From Rhizobium jaguaris (GTDB taxonomy: Bacteria; Pseudomonadota; Alphaproteobacteria; Rhizobiales; Rhizobiaceae): 64,000 bases of DNA. How positions within the stretch are numbered: the stretch's first letter is position 1; each line of letters opens with the position of its first letter. Below, piece after piece: positions 17,519 to 25,744 of this stretch. Under the pieces are notes generated by a model. That model ran no database searches. It was not told the origin of the DNA and saw nothing but the letters and a program-made list of their open reading frames with translations. The stretch covers positions 1,054,001-1,118,000 of the forward strand of contig NZ_CP032695.1 of assembly GCF_003627755.1 (NCBI RefSeq), in the 5' to 3' direction. Both the position numbers and the translations under genes were made by a program.

Positions 17519-18349
17519 TCAGCCTCCGGTGCGCGGGTTCAGCGCGTCGCGCAGGCCGTCGCCGAGAAGATTGAAGCCGATGGCGACAATGGCGATTGCG
17601 AGGCTTGGCCAGATCAGGATGCCGGCGCTGAGGTGCATGTACTGTCTCGCTTCCGAGACCATCAGACCCCATTCTGTGGCGGGGGGCTGGGCGCCGAGCC
17701 CGAGGAAGCTCAGCGTTGCGAACAGCATGACGGCGAAGGAAACGCGGATCGTCGTTTCGACGACAATGGGTGCCACGACATTCGGCAGCATCTCGCGCAG
17801 GATGATATATCGGGAGCTTTCGCCGCGGGCGATCGCCGCGCTCACATAGTCCTGCTTGCGTACGGCAAGTGCGACGCTGCGGGTAATGCGCGCCATACCC
17901 GGCGCGAAGGCGACTGCAACGGCGACCAGCGCATTGATGCTGCTGGAGCCGAGCAGGTTGATGACAAGCAGCGCGAACAAGAGGTTCGGGATCGCCATGA
18001 TCGCGTCGATGGTGCGCATGATGATCTCATCGGCGCGTCCGCCGAGGAAGGCGGATACCGTGCCGATGAAGGCTCCGGCAAAGGTGCCGGCAAGCGTGGC
18101 GAGGACTGCCATCGTCACGGTCGAGCGCGCGCCGATCAGCAGGCGGCTCAGGATGTCGCGGCCGTACTGATCCGTGCCGAGAAGGAAGCTGGCGCTCGGC
18201 CCCTTGTAACGGGCTAGTATCGACATGGCTTCCGGATCGCGCGGGGCAAGAAACGGACCGAAGACGACGACGATGAAGACGAGGACGACCAGGACAAGGC
18301 CGACTGCGCCCTGCGGCGTGCGCAGCAGCCGTTTGAGAAGCTCAATCAT
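17519..18349 (-). CDS. Peptide-type ABC transporter permease (DppC-like)
   Basis: Inner-membrane permease of 276 residues with about six hydrophobic segments. The start chosen is the ATG at 18349 (MIELLKRLLRTPQGAVGLVL) with GAGGATCCAGT before it; it overlaps the DppB gene by 8 bp. LGTDQYGRDILSRLLIGAR near the N-terminus and the EAA loop AAIARGESSRYIILREMLPN are typical of DppC. It forms a channel pair with the DppB-type gene upstream. Confidence 0.94.
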   Translation of the reverse strand: MIELLKRLLRTPQGAVGLVLVVLVFIVVVFGPFLAPRDPEAMSILARYKGPSASFLLGTDQYGRDILSRLLIGARSTVTMAVLATLAGTFAGAFIGTVSAFLGGRADEIIMRTIDAIMAIPNLLFALLVINLLGSSSINALVAVAVAFAPGMARITRSVALAVRKQDYVSAAIARGESSRYIILREMLPNVVAPIVVETTIRVSFAVMLFATLSFLGLGAQPPATEWGLMVSEARQYMHLSAGILIWPSLAIAIVAIGFNLLGDGLRDALNPRTGG

Positions 18350-19289
18350 ACTGGATCCTCTTGTCGAGCCATGCGTAGAGAATGTCGGCGGCGAAATTGA
18401 CGATGGAATAGGTTGCGGCCATGAGCAGCACGCCGGCCTGGATCGCCGGCAGGTCACGCGTCTGGATGGCGACGATCAATTGCCGGCCGATGCCGGGGAG
18501 GGCGAAGATTTCTTCGACGACGATGATGCCGCCCAGGAGATAGCCGACATCGAGCGCGACGACGGTGATGGTCGGTAGTAGGGCGTTGCGCAGCGCGTGA
18601 CCGAACAGCACTCTCGACGTGGAAAGACCCTTGAGCCGCGCCGCGCGAATGTAGTCGGTATGCAGCACGTCCACGAGTTCGGAACGCACCATGCGGGAGA
18701 CATGCGCGATGAGGATGATCGACACCACGCAGACCGGCAGTGCCAGATGGGCAAGGCCGTCGAGAAAATTCTCGGTCAGCGGCACATAGCCCGTCGGCGG
18801 CAGCAACTTCGCCCAATCGGCGACAAAGAGCACCGCAAGCGTCGCCGTCACGAATTCCGGCAGCGATACGCCAGCATAGGAGATAAGGCTGACGATCATG
18901 TCGGCGAGCTTGCCGCGGCGGATCGCTGCAAGCACACCGAGCGGAATGGCGAGCACGAGCATCAAGGCGATGGACAGGACGGCGAGCAGAAGCGAACGGC
19001 CGAGCGCCTGGAGCATGGCCGGGCCGACAGGTTGGCCGGTGCGCAGCGACTGGCCGAAATCGCCATGCAGGATACCGCCCAGCCAGTGCAGATATTGCAG
19101 CCAGACGGGATCGTTGAGCCCCATCTGCTGGCGCAGCGCCTCGAGCGCCTGATCGGTGGCGTTCTCCCCGAGCATCATGACGGCGGCATCCGCCGGCAGG
19201 ACCTGGGTGATCGCGAAGACGACGAGCGACACGATGAAGAGCGTGTAGACGATCATCAAAAGCCGCTTCAGAAGATAATTCGGTGACAA
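18342..19289 (-). CDS. Peptide-type ABC transporter permease (DppB-like)
   Basis: Inner-membrane permease of 315 residues with a TTG start preceded by AGGGAACGGCCC. N-terminal MSPNYLLKRLLMIVYTLFIV, the DPxxxQYLxWLGGILxGDFG region and the EAA loop (DYIRAARLKGLSTSRVLFGH) are diagnostic of DppB. No ATG suits the position better. It lies between the binding protein and DppC in the same transcript. Confidence 0.93.
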   Translation of the reverse strand: MSPNYLLKRLLMIVYTLFIVSLVVFAITQVLPADAAVMMLGENATDQALEALRQQMGLNDPVWLQYLHWLGGILHGDFGQSLRTGQPVGPAMLQALGRSLLLAVLSIALMLVLAIPLGVLAAIRRGKLADMIVSLISYAGVSLPEFVTATLAVLFVADWAKLLPPTGYVPLTENFLDGLAHLALPVCVVSIILIAHVSRMVRSELVDVLHTDYIRAARLKGLSTSRVLFGHALRNALLPTITVVALDVGYLLGGIIVVEEIFALPGIGRQLIVAIQTRDLPAIQAGVLLMAATYSIVNFAADILYAWLDKRIQYD

Positions 19290-19409
19290 GGGCCGTTCCC
19301 TGGCTTTGGAGCGACCGGTCGCGCGGACGCGCGCGCCGGCCTTCTTGCTACGGGATGCGTCGTCGGCGCGAGATCGCGCCGTGCCGCTCGTTCAGCTCGA
19401 TCGGCGCCA

Positions 19410-20960
19410 TCAGCTCCGCTTCGGCGCCTTGTCGCTCAAGGAGACGTAATCGAGACGGAAGACGGAAGCGCGAGGGTGGACCTCGAAGCCGGCTACCCAA
19501 TCCCGCTTGGCGGCGAGAACATCGAAGAACACCGGGATGATGGAGGGGACTTCCTCGTTCATCAGCTTTTGCGCCTCGGCATAAAGCTCCTTGCGCTTGG
19601 CCTCGTCGGTGATGCCGCGGGCTTCGTTGACGACCTTGTCGAAGGCGGCGTTGTTCCAGCGCGTTTCGTTCCAGGCTGCATCGGAGGTGTAGAGCAGCTT
19701 GAAGATCGCGTCGGCAGTCGGCTGCATGTTGTAGAAGCCGACATAGAAGCTGCCCTTCTTCCACACCTGTTCCAGATAGGTCGCATGCGGCATCGTCTGG
19801 ACGTTGATGTTGATGCCGGCTTCCTTTGCCATCTCGCGCAAGGCGACAGCGAGCTGGGTGCGCTGGCTCGGTTTGTCCGATGCAATCAGCGTCGCTTCGA
19901 AGCCACTCGGGTAGCCTGCCTCGGCAAGCAGCTTCCTGGCTTCCTCGATATTGGCCTGGCGCAGCGGCAGGTCGGCATAGAAGTGATAGGAGGAATTAAG
20001 GGCGGTATCGTTGCCCGGCGTGCCGAAACCCTCGGTGACGAAATCGACCATCGCCTGCCGGTCGACGGTGAGCGCCAGCGCGCGGCGGACACGCGCATCG
20101 TTGAAGGGCTTGGTGTCGCAGCCGAAATTGATGTTGCAGAACTGGCCTGAAGGCACACGCAGCGGATTGACCCCTTGTGCATCCTTCATCCGCAGATATT
20201 CGGTCGGCTGTACGGTCGAAATGACGTCGATATCGCCGGCAAGCAGGGCCGAGGTTTGTGCCGAGGTATCTGGGAAAACCTGGATTTCGACTCGGTCGAG
20301 ATAGGGGCGCTTCGGATCGTAATAATCGGGGTTGCGCTCGACGACGATCAGCCGGTCCGGTTCGTAGGAGACGAGCTTGAACGGACCGGTGCCGACGGCC
20401 GTCGTCGACAGCTTCTTGAAGTCGCCGGTGGCGATGGAGGCCGGGACGATGCGCGCGACCGTATAGGCCATCGCCACGGGGAAGTCGGCATAAGGGGTCG
20501 AAAGCTTGAAGACGGCGGTCAGCGGATCGGCCGCAGTCACATCGGCGATCGGGCCGACATTGTTGAGTGCCGGCGAGGCGTTCGTCGGATTGAGGATCGC
20601 CTTGAAGGTTTGGGCGACATCATTGGCGGTCAACGGCGATCCATCATGGAACTTTACACCGCTGCGAAGCTTGAAGGTCCATTCCGTCAGTGCATCGTTG
20701 GCGCTCCAGCTTTCGGCCAGATCGGGTTCGACCGACATATCGACCTTCAGTCGGGTCAGATTGCTGTAGAGCAGCTCGGTGACCATGTATTCCGGGTTGA
20801 CGCGCGTCAGCAGCGGATGGATGACGCTTGCGGCCTGATCGACGGAAATGCGCAAGGTGCCGCCCTTGCCGGGAGTAGCGGCTTGGGCAAAGCCGATGGC
20901 AGGCGTTGCCAGAATGGCGGCGGTACTCGCCAGGAAATGACGTCGATTGAGCTTCAGCAT
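19410..20960 (-). CDS. Peptide-type ABC transporter substrate-binding protein
   Basis: Family 5 solute-binding protein of 516 residues. The N-terminus (NRRHFLASTAAILATPAIGF) resembles a Tat signal with a double arginine. The body has the SBP_bac_5 layout: LAESWSANDALTEWTFKLR, GVKFHDGSPLTANDV, GTGPFKLVSYEPD and RRALALTVDRQAMVDFV. The ATG follows AGGGAACATTGCA. It is downstream of the M20 gene and upstream of the permeases; the 120-bp gap to DppB is the largest in the operon. This family binds peptides but also many other amides and glycosides. Confidence 0.93.
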   Translation of the reverse strand: MLKLNRRHFLASTAAILATPAIGFAQAATPGKGGTLRISVDQAASVIHPLLTRVNPEYMVTELLYSNLTRLKVDMSVEPDLAESWSANDALTEWTFKLRSGVKFHDGSPLTANDVAQTFKAILNPTNASPALNNVGPIADVTAADPLTAVFKLSTPYADFPVAMAYTVARIVPASIATGDFKKLSTTAVGTGPFKLVSYEPDRLIVVERNPDYYDPKRPYLDRVEIQVFPDTSAQTSALLAGDIDVISTVQPTEYLRMKDAQGVNPLRVPSGQFCNINFGCDTKPFNDARVRRALALTVDRQAMVDFVTEGFGTPGNDTALNSSYHFYADLPLRQANIEEARKLLAEAGYPSGFEATLIASDKPSQRTQLAVALREMAKEAGININVQTMPHATYLEQVWKKGSFYVGFYNMQPTADAIFKLLYTSDAAWNETRWNNAAFDKVVNEARGITDEAKRKELYAEAQKLMNEEVPSIIPVFFDVLAAKRDWVAGFEVHPRASVFRLDYVSLSDKAPKRS

Positions 20961-20972
20961 TGCAATGTTCCC

Positions 20973-22340
20973 TTATTTTGATGGTGCGTGTTCTGGAATG
21001 AGGTCGGTCGCAAAGTCGCGGGCGAGATAGGCAAGGATGCTTTGCGCCAGCGCGACGATATCCGTGGTCGTCGTATGTTCCTCGGGACTGTGGATGCAGC
21101 TCTCCGGACGTCCAAGCCCGCCGAGCAGAACTTCCTGCATGACGCCCGTCTGCTGTACGTAGCCGAAGTCCGAGCAGCTTGCGGCACCCCATTTGCTGAA
21201 GTCGGAATCCTGATAGCCGAAGCCGAGGCTGAGAGCCTTCTGCCAACGAGGCCAATGCGGGCCATCCGGGTCGGAGGTCGGGATGAGGTGACCGACGAGA
21301 TCGATCTCGACGTGCAGCTCCGGCGATTTCGCCATGACGGTGCGGACAAGCTCTTCGATCTCAGCCCTTGCCGCGTCGTAATTCTCCTCGGGCGCATAGC
21401 GCCGGCTGACGAGGATTTTCAGCTCCGCGGGAACCTGTCCCCCGGACATGCCGCCATTGACGGCCGCAATGGAAAGCTGCGGCCGCAACGGTCCGCTCGC
21501 ATGTGGCGGTGCCGGCAGGGCGGATGTGAAGGCCGCCACCTGCGGCTTCAAAGCGTGTAGGGCGTTCAGGAGGGGAAGGGCCCCGTCGATGGCATTGATG
21601 CCCGAGCCGGTGCGGTTGCCTTCGCCTGCGTGAACGGCGTGACCCCGAACCGTGATCTGAAGATTGAAGACGCCGAAGCAGCCCGCCCAGATGCGTGGCG
21701 CCGCCGAGCCATTGAAATTGACGATATGTCCCTTGAGCATACCCTGTTCGGCGAGGTAGCGGATTCCAGGATAAAGGCCGCCTTCCTCATCGGTGCAAAG
21801 GAGCAGCATCGGATCGTAGGCCAGATCGACACAGCAGGCGTCGGCGGCACGCAGCGCAAGCAGTGTTGCCGCTATGGTCCCTTTCATGTCCGCGGCTCCA
21901 AGCCCGAAGAGGCGATCGCCATCGCGCCGGAGACGCAACGGATCCTGTTGCCAAGCAGGGGCGGCGGGAACTGTGTCGACATGGTAGTAAAGCCCGCAAA
22001 CCGGCTTGCTACCGGATCGCTCGGCGATGAGGTTGACTCGAGGCCCCTGGGCTGGACCATTCTTAACCCGCCACAGCTCTTCCGGCAGGATCACCTGCCG
22101 GCAATTGAAGCCCATGGGTTCGAGTAGGCTCGACATCAGCTCCGCAAAAGCCGGGTAGCCATTTCCAGGCGGAAAAGACGTGTCGATAGCGATCATTCTC
22201 GCAAGATCGCCGACCGTGTTGTCGACGTTCTCTTCGATGGTCTTCAAGGCGCTTGCAAATGGCTGTTCGAAAGATGACAAGACTTGATCGCTTATGCTCG
22301 AATTCCGGAAATCGCGCAGAAACACATGGAGGATCTGCAC
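20973..22340 (-). CDS. M20-family peptidase/deacylase
   Basis: ArgE/CPG2-like zinc hydrolase of up to 455 residues. All metal and base residues are present: HVDTVP (His120), GAADMKGT (Asp151), TDEEGG (Glu185 and 186), and a late His in HSPEEHTTTTD. It therefore keeps the aspartate that the other M20 enzyme in this operon lacks. The start is uncertain: GTG at 22340 is used here, close to the AT-rich promoter; a later start is possible because the first 30 residues do not look like the family. First gene of the minus-strand operon, facing the GntR regulator. Confidence 0.85.
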   Translation of the reverse strand: MQILHVFLRDFRNSSISDQVLSSFEQPFASALKTIEENVDNTVGDLARMIAIDTSFPPGNGYPAFAELMSSLLEPMGFNCRQVILPEELWRVKNGPAQGPRVNLIAERSGSKPVCGLYYHVDTVPAAPAWQQDPLRLRRDGDRLFGLGAADMKGTIAATLLALRAADACCVDLAYDPMLLLCTDEEGGLYPGIRYLAEQGMLKGHIVNFNGSAAPRIWAGCFGVFNLQITVRGHAVHAGEGNRTGSGINAIDGALPLLNALHALKPQVAAFTSALPAPPHASGPLRPQLSIAAVNGGMSGGQVPAELKILVSRRYAPEENYDAARAEIEELVRTVMAKSPELHVEIDLVGHLIPTSDPDGPHWPRWQKALSLGFGYQDSDFSKWGAASCSDFGYVQQTGVMQEVLLGGLGRPESCIHSPEEHTTTTDIVALAQSILAYLARDFATDLIPEHAPSK

Positions 22341-22354
22341 TCGTATTTATATAA

Positions 22355-22364
22355 ACTATATAGT
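22355..22364. promoter_or_regulatory. Palindrome, likely GntR operator
   Basis: Perfect 10-bp palindrome ACTATATAGT inside an AT-rich stretch between the M20 gene and the divergent GntR gene, where the regulator would be expected to bind. Confidence 0.45.
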
Positions 22365-22415
22365 AATGATGCTGCCGCTCAGGCTTCGAGTCAACTCCAA
22401 ATAAGAGGCAAATAA

Positions 22416-23180
22416 TTGCGCGAAATGCCTAAATTTTCAGCAGATGTGCCACGTGCTTCCGAACTCTCAGTTCCCCTCTACGAAGTCGTGAAACGTCAGA
22501 TCACTGAAGCGATCATGATGGGAAAATGGCCTGCTGGAACTGTGCTGCCGAGCGAGATCGCGTTGTCGCAAATGTTTGGCGTGGCAGTGGGCACAATCAG
22601 GCGAGCCCTGCAGGATCTGACCAATGAAGGCTTGCTCAGTCGTCGACGCAAGACAGGCACGGTGGTCACCGGCCGCACACCCCAACACAGCCTGAGGTTC
22701 TTTTTCCAGTATTTTCGTCTGCATGGGCTTGATGGCTCGTTGCAAAACTCGACGTCTGACGTTCTTTCGTTGGAGCGTCGTAACGCGAGCCAGGACGAGC
22801 GCGCAGGGCTGCGGATAGAAGGAGCAGCAGAAGTGATTTCGATCCACCGGCTACGCAGCGTCGGGGGTAAACCGGTTATGCATGAAGTGATGGCGCTTCC
22901 AGCGCAGATGCTGCCGGAGTTCCCTGATAAGAAAGAGGATGTGCCTCCGCTTCTTTATCTTTTTCTTCTTGATCGTTATGGCATTCGCATTTCTGCTGTC
23001 CGTGAGCAGATTGCGGCCGATATGGCAACGGAGGAGGATAGCCGGTTGCTGCAGTTGAGCCTGCCCAGCGCCGTACTGACGATTGACGAAGTTGCCTACG
23101 ATCAGTCTGCCGTTCCGGTTCTCGTCGCGAAGCATCGCGCGACGACTAGAAGCCACCGCTATGTGCATGAGGTTCAATAG
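22416..23180 (+). CDS. GntR-family regulator with UTRA domain (HutC type)
   Basis: DNA-binding regulator of 254 residues. The N-terminal winged helix spans about residues 16-85, with LPSEIALSQMFGVAVGTIRR and LTNEGLLSRRRKTGTVV. The C-terminal UTRA ligand domain begins near 100 and ends with VLTIDEVAYDQSAVPV. A TTG at 22416 has AGAGG seven bases upstream and fits better than the ATG at 22425. It is divergent to the peptide-type transporter operon and probably represses it until a degradation product or the substrate binds. Confidence 0.88.
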   Translation: MREMPKFSADVPRASELSVPLYEVVKRQITEAIMMGKWPAGTVLPSEIALSQMFGVAVGTIRRALQDLTNEGLLSRRRKTGTVVTGRTPQHSLRFFFQYFRLHGLDGSLQNSTSDVLSLERRNASQDERAGLRIEGAAEVISIHRLRSVGGKPVMHEVMALPAQMLPEFPDKKEDVPPLLYLFLLDRYGIRISAVREQIAADMATEEDSRLLQLSLPSAVLTIDEVAYDQSAVPVLVAKHRATTRSHRYVHEVQ

Positions 23181-23584
23181 AGCCCTGGCGGCGTGCGTTC
23201 CGACAAAGTGCGTGCATCATTGACCCGCCACATGACTTAGATGCCGTCGCATCCAGCGGGAAGGGGATGTCGCTCATCGTCTCACCGACCTTTTAGGAGA
23301 ATTAGGGAGCGTGGGGGACCGGGACCATGTCTTCCCGCTGTTGCATGGACGTGAGGACGAGTTTTATCATGATCTCCGACGCCAGATCCGCGCGAGATGC
23401 CGAAGGGGTCGCGGCCGCGCGATATCGCGTCGATCCCTATCTGCATCTCGATGAGATCAGGGTGAAGACGCGGGATTTCAGGTGAGGACAGTAACGCGAC
23501 CGCAGGTTCTATCCCTTTCAAGAGCAACGGTTCGTTGTTGCTCACGGCTTTGCCAATCGACGCCTTTCTCAAGGCTAAGGATTG
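23181..23584. other. Intergenic stretch without a supported gene
   Basis: About 400 bp between the GntR regulator and the AbiE operator. Open frames exist on both strands, including one on the minus strand from 23650, but none has family features. The frame on the minus strand also runs across the AbiE operator, which argues against it. Confidence 0.35.
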
Positions 23585-23633
23585 TGATACAAATCCTCGG
23601 ATAATAGATCCTATGCTCCGAGTTTTTGTATCA
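23585..23633. promoter_or_regulatory. Long inverted repeat at the AbiE promoter
   Basis: Two 17-bp arms match at 15 positions: TGATACAAATCCTCGGA at 23585-23601 and TCCGAGTTTTTGTATCA at 23617-23633, with a 15-bp spacer. The second arm ends at the base before the ATG used for AbiEi. AbiEi antitoxins are known to repress their own operon by binding inverted repeats, so this is the likely operator. Confidence 0.65.
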
Positions 23634-24251
23634 ATGCCGGCTTCCATCACTCAACGCCAAATCGCCCGAACTGTGCTCGCTGAACGCGGGATAGCACGTC
23701 TGGCGGAACTGCGGAATGCAGGCGTGACGGCGGCCACCATGAGCCGAATGGAACGGGATGGCGAGGTCGTGCGGCTTGCCCGCGGTCTTTATCAACTCCC
23801 CGATGCGGAGCTCGACGCCAACCACAGTCTGGCAGAGATCGCCAAACGCGTCCCGAAAGCCGTTGTCTGTCTTGTTTCGGCCCTCGCTTTCCACGGCTTG
23901 ACGGATCAACTCCCGAGGCAAATCTGGCTTGCCATAGGCCGCAACGACTGGGCCCCACAACCGAACGGCCCTGCTATGCGCATCGTACGTTTCACAGAAA
24001 GCCTTCTCAACGAAAGCGTCGAGATCCATGTCGTTGAAGGCGTTCCGGTGAAGATTTTTGGAATCGCCAAGACGATTGCCGATTGCTTTCGTTATCGCAA
24101 CAAGATTGGCCTATCCATAGCGATTGAGGGGCTGCAGGAGACGCTGCGGCAACGAAGGGCTACTCCTGGCGAAATCGCTGATCAGGCCGAGCGCGGTGGT
24201 GTTGGCACGGTGATCCGGCCGTATCTCGAGGCACTGACCGCCAATGGCTAA
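23634..24251 (+). CDS. abiEi: AbiEi-type antitoxin/regulator
   Basis: Antitoxin of a type IV toxin-antitoxin system, 205 residues from the ATG at 23634. The N-terminal winged helix is visible in RLAELRNAGVTAATMSRMER and VRLARGLYQLPD, and the C-terminal domain has SALAFHGLTDQLP, VYRRTI-like segment GVPVKIFGIAKTIADCFRYR and KIGLSIAIEGLQE. These are standard AbiEi_4 features. An earlier ATG at 23613 would start inside the operator and is less likely. It overlaps the toxin gene by 8 bp. Confidence 0.88.
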   Translation: MPASITQRQIARTVLAERGIARLAELRNAGVTAATMSRMERDGEVVRLARGLYQLPDAELDANHSLAEIAKRVPKAVVCLVSALAFHGLTDQLPRQIWLAIGRNDWAPQPNGPAMRIVRFTESLLNESVEIHVVEGVPVKIFGIAKTIADCFRYRNKIGLSIAIEGLQETLRQRRATPGEIADQAERGGVGTVIRPYLEALTANG

Positions 24252-25113
24252 AGAAACCAAAAATCTCGGCGCCTCGGTGCGCGCGCGCCTGTTGCAACTC
24301 GCCAAGGCAAGCGGGCAAAGCTTCGATTTGGTTCTGACGCGTTTTGCGCTTGAGCGGTTACTATTCCGGCTCAGCCAGTCACCCCATGCGGGCCGTTTTG
24401 TGCTGAAGGGTGCGATGCTGATGATGAGTTGGTTTGACGATCCGCACCGCGGCACGCGTGATCTCGACCTTTTGGGCTTTGGCAGTCCAGAGCCGGACCC
24501 GATGCTGAAGACCTTTCGGGAGATTCTGGCGCAACAGGCTGATGATGGCGTCACGTTCGACGCAGAAACTTTACGCGTGGATCGCATTCGCGAGGCACTA
24601 GAATATGGTGGGCTCAGGCTGCGGGTGGTCGCCTCGATCAGCGGCGCCCGGATCGCCCTGACGATCGACATCGGGTTTGGCGATGCGCTCGAGCCTGGGG
24701 CGGAGGTGCTAGATTATCCTTCTATGCTCGGTTTTCCGATGCCCCGGCTCCGAGCCTATGCGCGGGAGACGGTCATTGCCGAGAAGTTCCAGGCGATGGT
24801 CATGCTGGGGCGTGCAAACAGCCGGATGAAGGACTTCTACGATATCTGGATTCTCAGCAGGTCATTCGATTTCAATGATGACAGATTGGCACGTGCAATC
24901 ACAGCGACTTTCGAGCGGCGCGAAACTCCGATCCCCACTGAGGCACCAGACGCCCTAACGGACGCCTTTGCCAAGGACGAGGAAAAGCAACGGCAATGGC
25001 ACGCATTCGTTGAAAGCGTTGCACACGAACCCGGCGATCTGACGGACGTTGTCGCGGAGATTGCAACGTTCCTGATGCCGCACGCTGTTGCGGCTGCGAG
25101 GCTGGGCAAATGA
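24244..25113 (+). CDS. abiEii: AbiEii-type nucleotidyltransferase toxin
   Basis: Toxin of 289 residues from the nucleotidyltransferase superfamily. FVLKGAMLMMSWF and GTRDLDLLGF form the first two catalytic motifs, LTIDIGFGD gives the third acidic position, and ETVIAEKFQAMVMLG and RMKDFYDIWILS are the conserved lysine and aspartate segments of AbiEii. All expected motifs seem intact. The gene overlaps the antitoxin and both form one transcript. AbiE systems can stop phage growth by abortive infection and also stabilise plasmids. Confidence 0.92.
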   Translation: MAKETKNLGASVRARLLQLAKASGQSFDLVLTRFALERLLFRLSQSPHAGRFVLKGAMLMMSWFDDPHRGTRDLDLLGFGSPEPDPMLKTFREILAQQADDGVTFDAETLRVDRIREALEYGGLRLRVVASISGARIALTIDIGFGDALEPGAEVLDYPSMLGFPMPRLRAYARETVIAEKFQAMVMLGRANSRMKDFYDIWILSRSFDFNDDRLARAITATFERRETPIPTEAPDALTDAFAKDEEKQRQWHAFVESVAHEPGDLTDVVAEIATFLMPHAVAAARLGK

Positions 25114-25744
25114 GCGGTTTGGTCACCACCATCGGGCTATGGAGCGATGACAAATCGATTGCGCTGACGAAGTAAATAACGCGGGCGTCGGTTCGTATCC
25201 CCTCAACTGCAAATGTAGATGGCGCCGTGGCGTGTCTGTCCTCGCTTCTGCCAATTCGCATGCTTTTGAGCCGGAAGTGGTTGTTGTCGCAGAATTTCGT
25301 TAAGTGGCAATTCGCAACGACGTGCCTACGCGGCCTACTGAGGTGTCTGCTTTGTCGCATCCATAGGTTGGCTCCGGGTGGTCGGGGAAATCATCCCGAT
25401 TGCTGAGACGAAACGGGCGCAGTCATCTGCCTCACGGGAGCAGCAGCTATTCTGCTAGGCCGAGGACCGCCTGTGACCCCTCCTTCCGCTCGACTAAACG
25501 TCCCCATGCCCTGGTTTTCGCGTGAAGCGGCGTCACGATCATCCGCAAGGCAAAGGCGGCACCGGTATAGTGCCGGCTGAATAAGGCTTACCCGATCTTC
25601 AGGGACAGATTCCTTGTGCAGCCTTTGTGCAGCAATATCTGTCGCGATTTTTACCACTCTGATTGGCTTGCTGCGCCGAAACAGGCGGCCGGCAACTCCA
25701 TCAACTGATGCCGGTCGCCGTCCGGACGCCTGCCACCCGTTTTC
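25114..25744. other. Intergenic stretch without a supported gene
   Basis: About 630 bp between the AbiEii toxin and the first aldehyde dehydrogenase. It holds the first copy of the 25-bp repeat. An 88-codon minus-strand frame (25391-25657) has no recognisable domain. No hairpin with T-run was seen. Confidence 0.4.
25189..25213 (+). repeat. 25-bp direct repeat, left copy
   Basis: Begins CGGTTCGTATCCCC and ends CAACTGCAAA. It is identical to 43850-43874, 18.66 kb away; flanks differ. The GGTTCG-ATCC core resembles a tRNA T-arm, but the stem does not pair and the conserved A of the loop is T. It could be an attachment-site scar. Confidence 0.8.

Noticed and set aside
16222..17574. 450-codon plus-strand frame opposite the peptide ATPase
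   Set aside because: Antisense of an ABC ATPase with all motifs intact; no independent features.
23282..23650. 122-codon minus-strand frame
   Set aside because: Overlaps the AbiE operator and start and has no recognisable domain.
25189..25213. Possible tRNA 3' end
   Set aside because: GGTTCG is followed by T instead of the conserved A, the T-stem does not pair, and no tRNA body lies upstream; same for the copy at 43850.
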